A stretch of 43,377 nucleotides of DNA from contig NZ_JACJHY010000043.1 of the NCBI RefSeq assembly GCF_014138625.1, forward strand, positions 1 through 43,377, written 5' to 3'. The notes under the pieces were generated by a model that was given only the letters and a program-made list of their open reading frames with translations, made no database searches and had not been told where the DNA came from. This document shows positions 23,790-31,872 of this stretch, piece by piece. The first letter of the stretch is position 1. Each line of letters starts with the position of its first letter. The DNA comes from Aminobacter ciceronei. GTDB taxonomy: Bacteria > Pseudomonadota > Alphaproteobacteria > Rhizobiales > Rhizobiaceae. The position numbers and the translations under genes are program-made.

Positions 23790-25360
23790 CAGCGTTTTCC
23801 TCGCAGTTTGGCCTTCAAGGCACTGTTTGACGTCACGGACTGAAGCCGCATCCGCGATTGTTCGCGCCGCTCTTGCGCGGCCTTCGGGCGCCGGAGCCCG
23901 CCGATGCTCGAAGCCGACAGCATGATCGTCGTGTCGCCCTTGTCGGGGGAGCGGCCAAGCTGTTCGCGCATCAGTTCCTTCGGCAGGACGATGATTTCCT
24001 CGCCACCACCACGAGCGCGGATTTCGTATCGGAAGGCAGCCAGGTCAGCTTCGAGTTCGGGGTCGGGCGGCAATGCGATGCGTGAGCCGTAGGCTGGATC
24101 GAGCTGTTCACGGAACTGCCAAACAGCCTGTGCACGGAGGTTGTAGAAGCCGTACATGCCTTCACGGGTGGAAGAGGCAGAGGCATTCCCGCCCTTGAAG
24201 CCGAAGCAGTCAACATCAGCGTGAGCAAGCTGGGTCAGCGTGTCGCCGCCATACCCGCCGCCGGCATCGACGACGACGCGGCAGCGGTCCCGCATTTCCT
24301 TGATGATTAGTCCCGCAGCAGTCGGCCCGTCTGGCGTATCGCTGCCGGGATAGCTGGCAAATGGCGAGTACCACCAATCGCGCCGGCTCTGGATCTGCGT
24401 CTTGTCGGGTCCGCCCTGTGCGATGTCAGCGGCTACGGCAGTCATCGGTAGTTCGGGCGGCGTGCTGATCCACCGTGCTTGCGCTTCCCGTATCCACTTG
24501 GTCGGGATCACCTGCCAAGGATCGTCCTTGCCATCTGGTTCGAATGAGCCATAGCGGAGGCGTTCGCGGATTTCGTCGGGCAGGCTTTCGAGTTGCGAGG
24601 CGTACCCCGTCGCCATGAGGTCGGGATTGTCTTCCAGCATCGAGCGGATGAAGGTCCGAGACCGTGGCCGCTCACCCCTTGGCCCTACATAGTCCGCGTC
24701 GACTTCCCGGTCTTCGCCGTCGATCGTCGTGAACCACCGTAGTTCACCAGACGCTGCCGGGTTCGGGTGGCTCTTGTCCAGCCATGGCGACCAGTACCGA
24801 ACGACCCACATGCCTTCGGCTGATGTCGGCGGGTTGCCAGTGCAGACCACACGGCAGCGGCGTCCCTGCGCATCGCGAAGCCAACCGATGATGTAGCGAT
24901 ACTGGGTTTCCGTGAACTGGGTGATTTCGTCGAAGGCTTTGAGGCGGTGCGCTCGGCCCTGATACTTTTCCTTGTCCGCCTCATGGGGCACGCCGCCCAG
25001 CTCTATCGTGCCACCAGTCGGGAGACGCCAGACGTGCGACTGACTGTTGTAGCCGTCGCGAGTGCCCAGCATCCGGGCCAGCTCATCCTCAATGCCCTTG
25101 AGCTGCGTTGCCTGCCTACGCAGGATCAGCGCCGGCTGGTACTCTTCCAGCCCGAGGCCGCAAATCAGCGTCGTCTTGCCGCCACCAGCCGCGCCGCCAT
25201 AGAAGGTTTCATCGGCCTGCGAGAACCATGCGTCTGTCTGCGGGCCGGGGTTCGGGATCATATACCGGCCAGCCGAGGCATTCAGCGCCTCGTCAATGAC
25301 TTCCTGCCTCGCTTCTGGCGGCAGCGCATCGAGCGCGGCGAGGACTTCACTTAGCTGCAC
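23789..25360 (-). CDS. Terminase large subunit
   Basis: A 523-aa DNA-packaging motor with ATPase and nuclease domains. The Walker A motif is GGAAGGGKT with K62; the Walker B is LKAFDEI with D144 and E145. VVCTGNPP follows as the coupling motif region. The nuclease half has AADIAQGG (about 310) and VVVDAGGGYGGD (about 365) as acidic strands and a late SPDKGDT with another Asp, as in RNase-H-like terminases. It overlaps the small subunit gene by 14 bp. The packaging type (cos or headful) cannot be read directly. Confidence 0.95.
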   Translation of the reverse strand: MQLSEVLAALDALPPEARQEVIDEALNASAGRYMIPNPGPQTDAWFSQADETFYGGAAGGGKTTLICGLGLEEYQPALILRRQATQLKGIEDELARMLGTRDGYNSQSHVWRLPTGGTIELGGVPHEADKEKYQGRAHRLKAFDEITQFTETQYRYIIGWLRDAQGRRCRVVCTGNPPTSAEGMWVVRYWSPWLDKSHPNPAASGELRWFTTIDGEDREVDADYVGPRGERPRSRTFIRSMLEDNPDLMATGYASQLESLPDEIRERLRYGSFEPDGKDDPWQVIPTKWIREAQARWISTPPELPMTAVAADIAQGGPDKTQIQSRRDWWYSPFASYPGSDTPDGPTAAGLIIKEMRDRCRVVVDAGGGYGGDTLTQLAHADVDCFGFKGGNASASSTREGMYGFYNLRAQAVWQFREQLDPAYGSRIALPPDPELEADLAAFRYEIRARGGGEEIIVLPKELMREQLGRSPDKGDTTIMLSASSIGGLRRPKAAQERREQSRMRLQSVTSNSALKAKLRGKR

Positions 25361-25808
25361 TGTTCAGCCCTTGAGCCAGGAGGAAGGCCACACGGCGGGC
25401 AATGTCGTTCTTGGAGAGGTCATCCACTGCGGAGGTGAGCGGCGCACCACCCTTGCCCGTGACTTCGGCCTTCTCGACAAGCAATCCGTGCAGCTTGGCC
25501 TTGCCCATGATTGCAGAGACAGCGGCAGAAGCGCCCTTCTCGTCCTTCATGGCGTGAGCGCGAGCCTCTTCAAGCTCCCGGGTAAGCGTGCCGATGGACA
25601 CCATTGCAAGGTCGCGGGCTTCCTGCTGAAGCTCTTTGACCCTTGCGGCAACCTTGGGCTTGGCGAGCAACCGGCTTGCCTCGCTCCAGACCGTCTCAGG
25701 CTTGGTGTCCGCGCCTACGTCGTGCGTGCGCCGGTATGCTTCCGAGCCGTTGCCTGTCTCGACGTAGGCGAGAGCGAACGCCTCTTGTTTGACAGTCAGG
25801 TCAGACAT
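25347..25808 (-). CDS. Terminase small subunit
   Basis: A 153-aa protein with the Terminase_2 plan: N-terminal LTVKQEAFALAYVETGNGSEAYRRTHD (a helix-turn-helix that binds the packaging site), SRLLAKPKVAARVKELQ, then a helical oligomerisation region (LTRELEEARAHAMKDEKGASAAVSAIMGKAKLHGLLVEK). It is the first gene of the leftward late operon. Only 43 bp separate it from the divergent gene at 25852, so any late promoter must be very close or transcription must come from upstream. Confidence 0.9.
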   Translation of the reverse strand: MSDLTVKQEAFALAYVETGNGSEAYRRTHDVGADTKPETVWSEASRLLAKPKVAARVKELQQEARDLAMVSIGTLTRELEEARAHAMKDEKGASAAVSAIMGKAKLHGLLVEKAEVTGKGGAPLTSAVDDLSKNDIARRVAFLLAQGLNSAAK

Positions 25809-25851
25809 TGTGCAACTTCAACCGTAACATTGGGGCTAGTGGGAGGAACGC

Positions 25852-26103
25852 ATGGCGATCAGGGTGCGCCGCGTGGGAACGCATCTATCCTTCAACCGGG
25901 TAGTGGAGCCCGAACCGGATATGCATGGGCTTACTTTCCATTGGAACACGGGCGGCCCTCAACGCTCTGCCCTGTGGGTACTCCGATGTGAGACCAAGAG
26001 CTTTCAGGAGGTGATCGCAGCCATGTTGGAGAGCGACCGCCACGCGACGCTGGATGCGATTGCCACGGCCCTGAAAGCTGAAGGAGCAAAAACGGCGGAC
26101 TGA
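25852..26103 (+). CDS. Hypothetical small protein, divergent from terminase
   Basis: An 83-aa protein of unknown function with a strong ribosome site (GGGAGGA). It starts with a basic strand (AIRVRRVGTHLSFNRVV), has a Trp/His-rich middle (GLTFHWNTGGPQRSALWVL) and ends in a helix (SDRHATLDAIATALKAEG). It opens a short rightward pair with the GrlR-like gene, opposite to both the late and the early operon, so it is probably cargo or lysogenic. Confidence 0.65.
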   Translation: MAIRVRRVGTHLSFNRVVEPEPDMHGLTFHWNTGGPQRSALWVLRCETKSFQEVIAAMLESDRHATLDAIATALKAEGAKTAD

Positions 26104-26207
26104 ACGGCTGTTTCGGCCGGCTTCACAGTCGCAAATTGGCGGCGTTTCAAGTTGTGGAGTGACGAACGAATACCCACCTATCAGGTACCACCAAACAGGA
26201 GGTTCAA

Positions 26208-26546
26208 ATGGCAGCAACCCTCTACCAAGTGAAGTACCAAGGCAATTTTCAACAAGGCGGCGCTGTGCTCTACGTCGGCAATGGCATCATTGCTGGCATG
26301 GACGTCGGCGGCCTCACCTACGATGGAACCTATTCTTCTGCAGCGGGTGGGGGCCTTACTGGTACCGTCACCCTCACAGCCTCGACCACGGGTCAGCTCG
26401 TGACAGGCGCTGTGCTTCAAGCCGGCCAGAGTGTGAGTCTTCCGGTGGCGCTGCCTGCAAATTTTGGCAATGGCCAGCAGTTTCAGTTCAATGTCGGCGG
26501 ATTGCCCGTCAACGCTTCGTTCCACAAAATTCGCGACTTGCCTTGA
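26208..26546 (+). CDS. GrlR-like calycin-fold protein
   Basis: A 112-aa protein with a strong GGAGG ribosome site. The stretch LYQVKYQGNFQQGGAVLYVGNGIIAGMDVGGLTYDGTYSSAAGGGLTGTVTL has the layout of the T3SS-negative-regulator GrlR family: Y-x-V-x-F/Y, G-x-G/A-V-x-x-x-x-G-x-I/L-x-G-x-D-x-G-x-x-Y-x-G-T-Y. GrlR proteins bind a transcription activator and block it. Here there is no partner gene of GrlA type, so the resemblance points to a fold and possibly a protein-binding role rather than to secretion. The resemblance is recalled, not computed. Confidence 0.6.
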   Translation: MAATLYQVKYQGNFQQGGAVLYVGNGIIAGMDVGGLTYDGTYSSAAGGGLTGTVTLTASTTGQLVTGAVLQAGQSVSLPVALPANFGNGQQFQFNVGGLPVNASFHKIRDLP

Positions 26547-26743
26547 CCTGACCGCGAAAACGCTACCCTTGCCGGACTCTCTGTCCGGCCGGGGTAACGC
26601 GCTGGCCTGCCAGGCGGTCAGCGGGGCTGAGGAAATCCGGGCGCACTTCCCCGGTCACAGGTGGCGATTTCCTGTGCCGCTCCGGCTGGTGACTCTCAGG
26701 CCCCGCACAGACAAGCGTTTCGCCAAATAAGTTGCAAATGTAA
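26547..26743. promoter_or_regulatory. Hairpin-rich convergent intergenic region
   Basis: A stack of predicted RNA hairpins fills the space between the GrlR-like gene (+) and the NusG-like gene (-). They are: GCCGGAC-TCTCT-GTCCGGC (26571-26589, perfect); CTGG-CCTG-CCAG (26602-26613); AGGAAATC (26630) with GATTTCCT (26666-26673), enclosing CCGGG/CCCGG; and GCGGGGCTGAG (26621) with CTCAGGCCCCGC (ending 26706), which encloses most of the others. There is no U-run, so classical termination is uncertain. It may be a structured terminator, an antitermination target or a small RNA. Confidence 0.55.
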
Positions 26744-27262
26744 CTATCCTGTTTGGCCCAATTTTTCAAGGGGCACCTTCGCGGCCACCTCTCGCCCGAA
26801 CATCTGCAGCATCATGATGACGTGCGCGTCGGTCGATGCAGACACCGGACCATGGAGGCCCGCGAGGGCGCCAGTGATGACCTTGACCGATGTGCCGGCC
26901 TCGACACGGCCATGCACCCGCATTTCGTCATACTCTCCGGTTTCCTGCTTTGACCGGATCCCCTGGACGGTCGCGTCGAGGATAGGCACCGGCTCCCCGT
27001 TGTTGGATCGCAAGATGCAGTCGACGCTCTCGCAGTCGAGGACGCGCGGCCAGTGGTCGGACGCCAGCACGAACAGGTAACCGGTCAAAAGCGAGAAGTA
27101 CTTCACCGACCAGCGCTTATGCCGGGCGTGTTTGTACTCCTTTCGGAATCGCGGCACGTAGACCACTTGCCCAAGACCGGCGATTTCCTCGGCCGCTTTG
27201 AGTTCGAGCGAAGGGCGAGCGCGAACTACGTACCAGCGGGCCGTGTCGGTAGCTTGCTTCAT
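26744..27262 (-). CDS. NusG-like transcription elongation factor
   Basis: A 172-aa protein of the NusG/RfaH superfamily, which binds RNA polymerase at the clamp and modulates pausing and termination. The N-terminal NGN domain reads ARWYVVRARPSLELKAAEEIAGLGQVVYVPRFRKEYKHARH...FSLLTGYLFVL. The C-terminal KOW domain is VEAGTSVKVITGALAGLHGPVSAS, followed by MLQMFGREVAAKVPLEKL. ATG 27262 overlaps the upstream gene by 4 bp. It is the last gene of the early leftward operon, directly before a hairpin-rich region and, beyond two opposing genes, the late operon. That makes a role as an antiterminator for late transcription attractive; this is inference. Confidence 0.9.
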   Translation of the reverse strand: MKQATDTARWYVVRARPSLELKAAEEIAGLGQVVYVPRFRKEYKHARHKRWSVKYFSLLTGYLFVLASDHWPRVLDCESVDCILRSNNGEPVPILDATVQGIRSKQETGEYDEMRVHGRVEAGTSVKVITGALAGLHGPVSASTDAHVIMMLQMFGREVAAKVPLEKLGQTG

Positions 27263-27585
27263 TTGGCTTCCTTCGTTGCGAGATATTCGGCGGGATCTAT
27301 GCGGCGCACGTCTGAAGCAGGGCCGAATGTCCCCAGTCTGGATTGCTGGTACTGGTCCTTCGGACGGTTCCCACGAAGCCCGAGCACCGACTGAAGATGC
27401 AGCAACGCCGGAAAGCATGGCTGACCTCGCTTAGGCATGCGGACCTTACGCCGACCGAGCACGGTCCCGAGATAGAGCGCCTGCCGCTCGGTCTTGAGAT
27501 GATCGACGTCGACACCCTGTCTGGCCAGCCAAGTGCGCAGTCCAGCCAATTCGTCCGGTAGAGTGTACTGAGCTGCTGGCTTCAT
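27259..27585 (-). CDS. Hypothetical early protein
   Basis: A 108-aa protein of unknown function, overlapping both neighbours by 4 bp (ATGA). The N-terminal half is helical (LPDELAGLRTWLARQGVDVDHLKTERQALYLGTVLGRRKVRMPKRG). The C-terminal half has FPALLHLQSVLGLRGNRPKDQYQ. Its place between the primase-helicase and the NusG-like gene suggests a nucleic-acid-related early function, but nothing specific is visible. Confidence 0.7.
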   Translation of the reverse strand: MKPAAQYTLPDELAGLRTWLARQGVDVDHLKTERQALYLGTVLGRRKVRMPKRGQPCFPALLHLQSVLGLRGNRPKDQYQQSRLGTFGPASDVRRIDPAEYLATKEAK

Positions 27586-29333
27586 GCTCCGTCCTTACTG
27601 CCAAGCGTGGCGTAGCTGTCGGGGTAGTCGCGAAATCGCCGGTCAGCGCCGATGAACTCGAACTTGACCGAGCCCGGCCTGCCACAGATCGGCTGTCGCC
27701 TGATCTTCTTGGAAATGACGAAGGTGGTTTCGTTCTCGTAGTCCCGGTAGACGACCAGCCCCGCATCGGCCTTGTTGCGCCAATGAGCACTGCCGGCGAG
27801 GTCGTATAGCCCCGGAACCGGGTCTTTGCCGTCCTCAGTGGTTTTCATCTTTGTGGGGTGGATCACCATCCACACGGCGCAACCGTGGTGCTTGGCGAAG
27901 CGCTTGCACTTGGAAATCAGCTGAGAAACGAATTCGGTTTCGGTCAGCTTCTCCGGGCGCGATGCCTCCACCTCGTTGTACGGGTCGATGACGATGTTTG
28001 TGACCCCGTAGCGGATCACGGCAGCGCGCGCCCGCTCAAGCAGCCAGTCGATTGACGGCGTGTGTTCGACAGCGCCAAGCAGGAAAATGCGCTCGTTGAG
28101 CCAGAGCATTGCCGACGACAGATCGGATTCCGTCATTCGCTGGTTGGGGCCGTCATAGAACGGCTGCCCCGCCCAAATCTCGCAAAGGTCGGCCACATGG
28201 TTGGCTTCGCCAGTCTCAGGCGAGAACATCGCCCACTTTTCATTTCGCAGACGCGCCGTCTGCACTGCAATCTGGTCGATGACGCGTGATTTGCCGTGAT
28301 TGGGTATGCCGGTTACCGCTATGAACTGGCCAGGGATGTACTTGAACGCCTTGTCGAGTTCGTAAAACCCAGTGGAGAGAGGCCGCGGTCCACGCCCATG
28401 GTAGAGGTCCATCACGTCGACGGCGAAGTCCTCGACGTCGTGCAATCCATCGATAGGCCATGGCTCTGCCTGGGCCACACATTCCCGCAAGACCTCGATG
28501 CCATGATCCACAAGGCACTCGTTGGCATCCTTGCACTGGACATCACCACCCGCCGGCATCCGAACACGGAAGCACCGATCACGTCCGACACGCCGGGCGA
28601 TCTCTTGCGCGAGCATTTCGCCAGGCTCGTCCATATCGCTGGCAATCAGGATGCGGCGGACCTTGACCAGCTCCTCCCAATGCGTCCCGAACGGCTCGTA
28701 ACGCTTGTCGCTGGCTTCCTCTTTCGAGGGCGCGCCGTTGGGCAACGACACGACATGCTGGAACCCGGCAACCGCGAACGACATCACGTCAACCTCGCCT
28801 TCGCAGATGATCAGGTCTTCGCCTTCGGCAATGCTGTCGGCATTGAAGAATACCGGTTCGGGCTCCTTCTCCTGGCGGAACTGCTTAGCGACCGTCCGGT
28901 ATTTGACGTTGCGAAGCTCGCCCTGCCACTCGTAGGGGAAGGCTAGGCAGTCCTCTTCCACGTTGGTTTGCGGGAACCATTTCCGGGTCTTGTAGATGCC
29001 GAACTGGTCGACCACGGCTTGCGTGATCCCCCGCTTCGTGAACCACCCGTAGAGGGTTTCGGGTCGCTGCGGATTTTCCACCCGTTCGGGTTTGCGGTAA
29101 GTCCGCCGCTCACGAATTGGCCGGTAACCTTCGCCCCCGGCACCGCCGCTCCATCCGCAATGGTGGCAGTTCCATACAACTCGGCCGTCATCCTCAATCG
29201 TCACGGATAGGCATTGATCGGTCTTCTTGCGCCGAGTGCTGGAGCAGTTCGGACACGTCGTCTTGTGATTGCCGGTCTTGTGGTCCCGCAAGCGGATACC
29301 ATGCTCGGCAAGGGCGGCACTGGTGTCGGTCAA
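27582..29333 (-). CDS. DNA primase-helicase (T7 gp4-type)
   Basis: A 583-aa bifunctional replication protein. The zinc-binding domain has C27-x2-C30 and C56-x2-C59 (CPNC, CHHCGW). The TOPRIM primase core has EGEVDVMS and ASDMDEPGE. The RecA-type helicase domain (from about 325) has the Walker A GIPNHGKS with K348, MFSPETG, the Walker B NIVIDPYNE and a late H-P-T-K/AGSAHWRNKAD-x-GLVV region. It unwinds DNA and makes primers at the phage fork. The frame starts with TTG at 29333, one base after the previous stop, with GAGG upstream. No ATG or GTG lies before the zinc motif, so an unusual TTG start is needed. No phage DNA polymerase gene is seen, so the host polymerase would be used. Confidence 0.93.
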   Translation of the reverse strand: MTDTSAALAEHGIRLRDHKTGNHKTTCPNCSSTRRKKTDQCLSVTIEDDGRVVWNCHHCGWSGGAGGEGYRPIRERRTYRKPERVENPQRPETLYGWFTKRGITQAVVDQFGIYKTRKWFPQTNVEEDCLAFPYEWQGELRNVKYRTVAKQFRQEKEPEPVFFNADSIAEGEDLIICEGEVDVMSFAVAGFQHVVSLPNGAPSKEEASDKRYEPFGTHWEELVKVRRILIASDMDEPGEMLAQEIARRVGRDRCFRVRMPAGGDVQCKDANECLVDHGIEVLRECVAQAEPWPIDGLHDVEDFAVDVMDLYHGRGPRPLSTGFYELDKAFKYIPGQFIAVTGIPNHGKSRVIDQIAVQTARLRNEKWAMFSPETGEANHVADLCEIWAGQPFYDGPNQRMTESDLSSAMLWLNERIFLLGAVEHTPSIDWLLERARAAVIRYGVTNIVIDPYNEVEASRPEKLTETEFVSQLISKCKRFAKHHGCAVWMVIHPTKMKTTEDGKDPVPGLYDLAGSAHWRNKADAGLVVYRDYENETTFVISKKIRRQPICGRPGSVKFEFIGADRRFRDYPDSYATLGSKDGA

Positions 29334-29334
29334 G

Positions 29335-30069
29335 TCAACCTCGGCTGAAGAGGAATGCGTTGGTCAGGTCACCGTGCGCGTTGCGCACCGGCCGGGCACC
29401 AAATCGGGACTGCCTGGTGTCAACGGCCTTTCGCACCCAGTTCTGCCAAGTGACACGCCAGTCGAGCTTGACGCCCCGCTGACCTGCGATGCCAAGCCAG
29501 TAGTCGCGGAATTTGTCGGCTTCCCGCCTGATCTCGAATTCGGAGAGGCCTTGTCCGGCTGCCCAGTCAGCCCAATCCTTGGCAAGCTGCCAGTCGTTCG
29601 GAAGGCGGTTCCCGCGCTTTTTGGAAGAACCATAAGGTTCTTCTTTTTCTTCCCTGCTTTGAATGTTTTCTTCTTTGCGTCGCGCGCGCGTCGAGCGCCC
29701 GTCGCCTGGTGCGTCATTATCTGCGTCGGTAGGGAGACTGACTTTCTGATAATCATTGTATTTACAGATGGTTATGCGCGTCGTCTGCGCGTCACCCTGT
29801 GCGTCGATCATTGCGTCGCTTTTCAGTCGCTTCAGAAAACGCCTAACGCGGGCTTCAGACCACTGCCATCTGGCGGCCATGAAGCGGGTGGAATGCGCGA
29901 GCTGACCTCGTTGTAACTCAACGACACCATGACGTCCGCGCACCTGCCGTGGTTTCCAAGCGGCGTCGGCTAGTAGCCACACCCAAGCCTCGCGCTCGGT
30001 GAAGGGTTCGTTGGCAAAGAATGGATGGTCAAACAGCCGCCTCGATACGGCGAACACTCCTCCGACCAT
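29335..30069 (-). CDS. Winged-helix replication protein (replisome-organiser-like)
   Basis: A 244-aa protein. The N-terminal 100 residues form the winged-helix region common in phage replication initiators: SRRLFDHPFFANEPFTEREAWVWLLADAAWKPRQVRGR...RGQLAHSTRFMAARWQWSEARVRRFLKRLKSDAMI. A charged linker (about 125-155) follows, then a helical C-terminus, NDWQLAKDWADWAAGQGLSEFEIRREADKFRDYW...WRVTWQNWVRKA, of the type that recruits helicase. It sits directly before the primase-helicase gene, with one base between them, which supports a role in loading the helicase or starting replication. ATG 30069 overlaps the preceding stop (TGATG). Confidence 0.8.
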   Translation of the reverse strand: MVGGVFAVSRRLFDHPFFANEPFTEREAWVWLLADAAWKPRQVRGRHGVVELQRGQLAHSTRFMAARWQWSEARVRRFLKRLKSDAMIDAQGDAQTTRITICKYNDYQKVSLPTDADNDAPGDGRSTRARRKEENIQSREEKEEPYGSSKKRGNRLPNDWQLAKDWADWAAGQGLSEFEIRREADKFRDYWLGIAGQRGVKLDWRVTWQNWVRKAVDTRQSRFGARPVRNAHGDLTNAFLFSRG

Positions 30070-30278
30070 CAGGCAGCGCCCCCGATTTCCGGCGGCCGCT
30101 TTGGGAAAGCCACGACATTGGGCGTGGCCGGCCCATCGACCAGATTGAGAAAGAACCACCACGCGCGCTTGGCTGCCATAGCGTCGTGGAATACTTGCGA
30201 GGCTTCGGCCTTAGCTCTGGCAGCCTTGTAAGCTTCAAAGGCTTCGATCTGGGCCTGTTGAGATGTATCCTCACTCAT
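30069..30278 (-). CDS. Small hypothetical early protein
   Basis: A 69-aa helical protein (QIEAFEAYKAARAKAEASQVFHDAMAAKRAWWFFLNL) of unknown function. The ATG overlaps the upstream HTH gene (ATGA) and its stop overlaps the next ATG, so it belongs to the coupled early chain. Confidence 0.7.
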   Translation of the reverse strand: MSEDTSQQAQIEAFEAYKAARAKAEASQVFHDAMAAKRAWWFFLNLVDGPATPNVVAFPKRPPEIGGAA

Positions 30279-30574
30279 GCCGCCGACCTCTCAGACGTTG
30301 ACCGCACAGGTTTGGACAGCCGGGCCGCCGCCCAGGCGTCGAGAGCGTCGACGTGGTAGAGGGGAATGCGGCCGGCGTACTGCATTTCAGGCCCGCCACC
30401 GATTGTGGCAAGCTTGTTCAACGTTGACAGGGCGATGTCGATGCCATGGGTTGAGGCCAAATAGGCCGGAACGTCTTTACGACGAAGTCGGGGGCGTAGA
30501 GTCATTGAAACTCCAGGAACGGTTGCGGGTGGAACCAAAAGCGTGGGATCGCGTTCCTTCTGGTTCACCATCAT
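30275..30574 (-). CDS. AlpA/excisionase-like helix-turn-helix protein
   Basis: A 99-aa DNA-binding protein. The core RLRRKDVPAYLASTHGIDIALSTLNKLATIGGGPEMQYAGRIPLYHVDALDAWAAARL is the MerR-like winged-helix pattern of AlpA, excisionase and related phage proteins: a helix pair, then GGGP-x-x-x-x-x-G-R-x-x-L/Y-x-x-x-D-L-D-A-W. It could be an excisionase or an early regulator. Two starts are possible: ATG 30574, which overlaps the upstream stop (ATGA), and ATG 30505, with GGAG close upstream. I keep the longer one because of the coupling. It lies about 4 kb from integrase B. Confidence 0.75.
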   Translation of the reverse strand: MMVNQKERDPTLLVPPATVPGVSMTLRPRLRRKDVPAYLASTHGIDIALSTLNKLATIGGGPEMQYAGRIPLYHVDALDAWAAARLSKPVRSTSERSAA

Positions 30575-30669
30575 CTCAACTTCCCTAGTTGGCCAAAGTT
30601 CCTCGGTATCGGATCGGCCATGCTGAATTTGCTGTGATATTCCGCCAGTTTACTGTGGGCGCGCGTCAT
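30571..30669 (-). CDS. 32-aa early leader-like ORF
   Basis: A very short frame starting MTRAHSKLAEYHSKFS. It is probably real because its ATG overlaps the stop of the upstream gene (ATGA at 30666-30669) and its TGA overlaps the ATG of the next (30571-30574), the same coupling as elsewhere in the operon. It may serve mainly to pass ribosomes along. Function unknown. Confidence 0.5.
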   Translation of the reverse strand: MTRAHSKLAEYHSKFSMADPIPRNFGQLGKLR

Positions 30670-30923
30670 GCTGCACCGCCTTTCGCCTTCACGTTGCTCT
30701 CGTGGACTTCCTCCCAGCGCCTTTTCAGAGCTAGTGAGAGCTTGTTTGCGTGGAAGACGGCGAACAGAAGCTGGTTCCATTCGTCATCAGTGACGAGAGT
30801 GCCGCCGGGGCGCTGAACTCCTGCGTGTTCGATGAGTGAGCAGGCAATCTCGGACATGTTCACCGCTTCGTGCAGTTCGCTCTCGATGTCGGTGTAGTCC
30901 AAAGTTTCTGTGACGGGGTTCAT
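30666..30923 (-). CDS. Small hypothetical early protein
   Basis: An 85-aa acidic helical protein (DIESELHEAVNMSEIACSLIEHAG, then DDEWNQLLFAVFHANKLSLALKRRWEEVHE). It resembles its neighbour at 30920 in layout: both have a short acidic start followed by two helices with a hydrophobic face. The two may be distant paralogues. It overlaps both neighbours by 4 bp. Confidence 0.65.
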   Translation of the reverse strand: MNPVTETLDYTDIESELHEAVNMSEIACSLIEHAGVQRPGGTLVTDDEWNQLLFAVFHANKLSLALKRRWEEVHESNVKAKGGAA

Positions 30924-31156
30924 CGGACACCGCCTTTTAGGCCCTCATGACTTTCGAGGGCGTCGTGCATCACGCCGACCAGTTCGAGCGCCACGACGAG
31001 CGCTTGAGAAATGTCCGCGCCAGCCGCAGTCTCAGGATTGATAGGCGACAGGTCATCGCCCACACGAATGCAGAGGGAAATGATCGCCTGCGCCTGATAG
31101 CTGCACTGCATGAGGTCGTTAGCACTCATGTCGGTATGAGGAATGAAGCGGCTCAT
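30920..31156 (-). CDS. Small hypothetical early protein
   Basis: A 78-aa helical protein of unknown function (NDLMQCSYQAQAIISLCIRVGDDL, then GADISQALVVALELVGVMHDALESHEG). ATGA overlaps with both neighbours support translation. Confidence 0.65.
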   Translation of the reverse strand: MSRFIPHTDMSANDLMQCSYQAQAIISLCIRVGDDLSPINPETAAGADISQALVVALELVGVMHDALESHEGLKGGVR

Positions 31157-31485
31157 CGTGCATCCCCGTTCGGAAGGTTGCCTGTCCAGAGTTGCGCTGC
31201 GACCATCGCGAACTCGTTGATCTGGCGGAAAAAGCCGACCTCAATGCCGCTGAACCCCTTGGTGCCTGCATTTTTATGGATATCGCTCACGATGCCGTTG
31301 AGCAGGGTAGCGTGACCAGCCGTGGGATGTTTGCCGATAAACTCAAGGTATTCAGTTGCCAGCTGCGCGCCGGTCGCGCAGTCGTTCCCGTATGATCCCG
31401 TGGGCTCGACGCACCAGTAGTCGATGCCCGTACCGCGAGGCTTCCGCCTGCGCATGAAGGAAAGAGCCTCTGCAAAATGTGCCAT
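31153..31485 (-). CDS. Hypothetical early protein
   Basis: A 110-aa protein of unknown function. The N-terminus is basic (MAHFAEALSFMRRRKPRGTG), followed by a compact middle with GNDCATGAQLATEYLEFIGKHP and NGIVSDIHKNAGTKGFSGIEVGFFRQINEFAMVA. It follows the 127-aa gene by 3 bp and overlaps the next by 4 bp. Confidence 0.65.
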   Translation of the reverse strand: MAHFAEALSFMRRRKPRGTGIDYWCVEPTGSYGNDCATGAQLATEYLEFIGKHPTAGHATLLNGIVSDIHKNAGTKGFSGIEVGFFRQINEFAMVAAQLWTGNLPNGDAR

Positions 31486-31488
31486 AGC

Positions 31489-31872
31489 TCAAGCCCTCGT
31501 CGCTTTGGTCGCGAACTGACGCGACACCGAGAGATAGAAGCGAGTGTTCGGCTCACTCCCGACGGCTCTACCCATGCCGAGTTCACGGGCGTCCGGATCA
31601 ATGTCGCGGGCGGCGATAGCATAGTGCTTGGCGTGATATTCGAGCCGATTTTCAGCAGTCTCACTAATATCGGAAAACAGGATGGGGCGGCGTCCCTCTT
31701 GATGCGGATGGATCGTCGCCATCCACTGGGCGCCCTCGCATTCGGCAAGAGCCTGGGACAGTTCCCTCGCAAGGCGGCGAACCTTCACCCAGATCTCCGG
31801 GTTTTCGGTCGCCGCCCTTGCCCCATGGACCGGAGCAGTGTTATGTTCCGTCATCATTTCATCAATCTCCAT
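31489..31872 (-). CDS. Hypothetical early protein
   Basis: A 127-aa protein of unknown function, coupled to the RHH gene before it by a TAATG overlap. Another ATG five codons in is possible. It has a helical segment, IWVKVRRLARELSQALAECEGAQWMATIHP, and an acidic DIDPDARELGM stretch. An antitoxin/toxin reading with the RHH gene was considered, but no toxin-family residues are visible. Confidence 0.65.
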   Translation of the reverse strand: MEIDEMMTEHNTAPVHGARAATENPEIWVKVRRLARELSQALAECEGAQWMATIHPHQEGRRPILFSDISETAENRLEYHAKHYAIAARDIDPDARELGMGRAVGSEPNTRFYLSVSRQFATKATRA

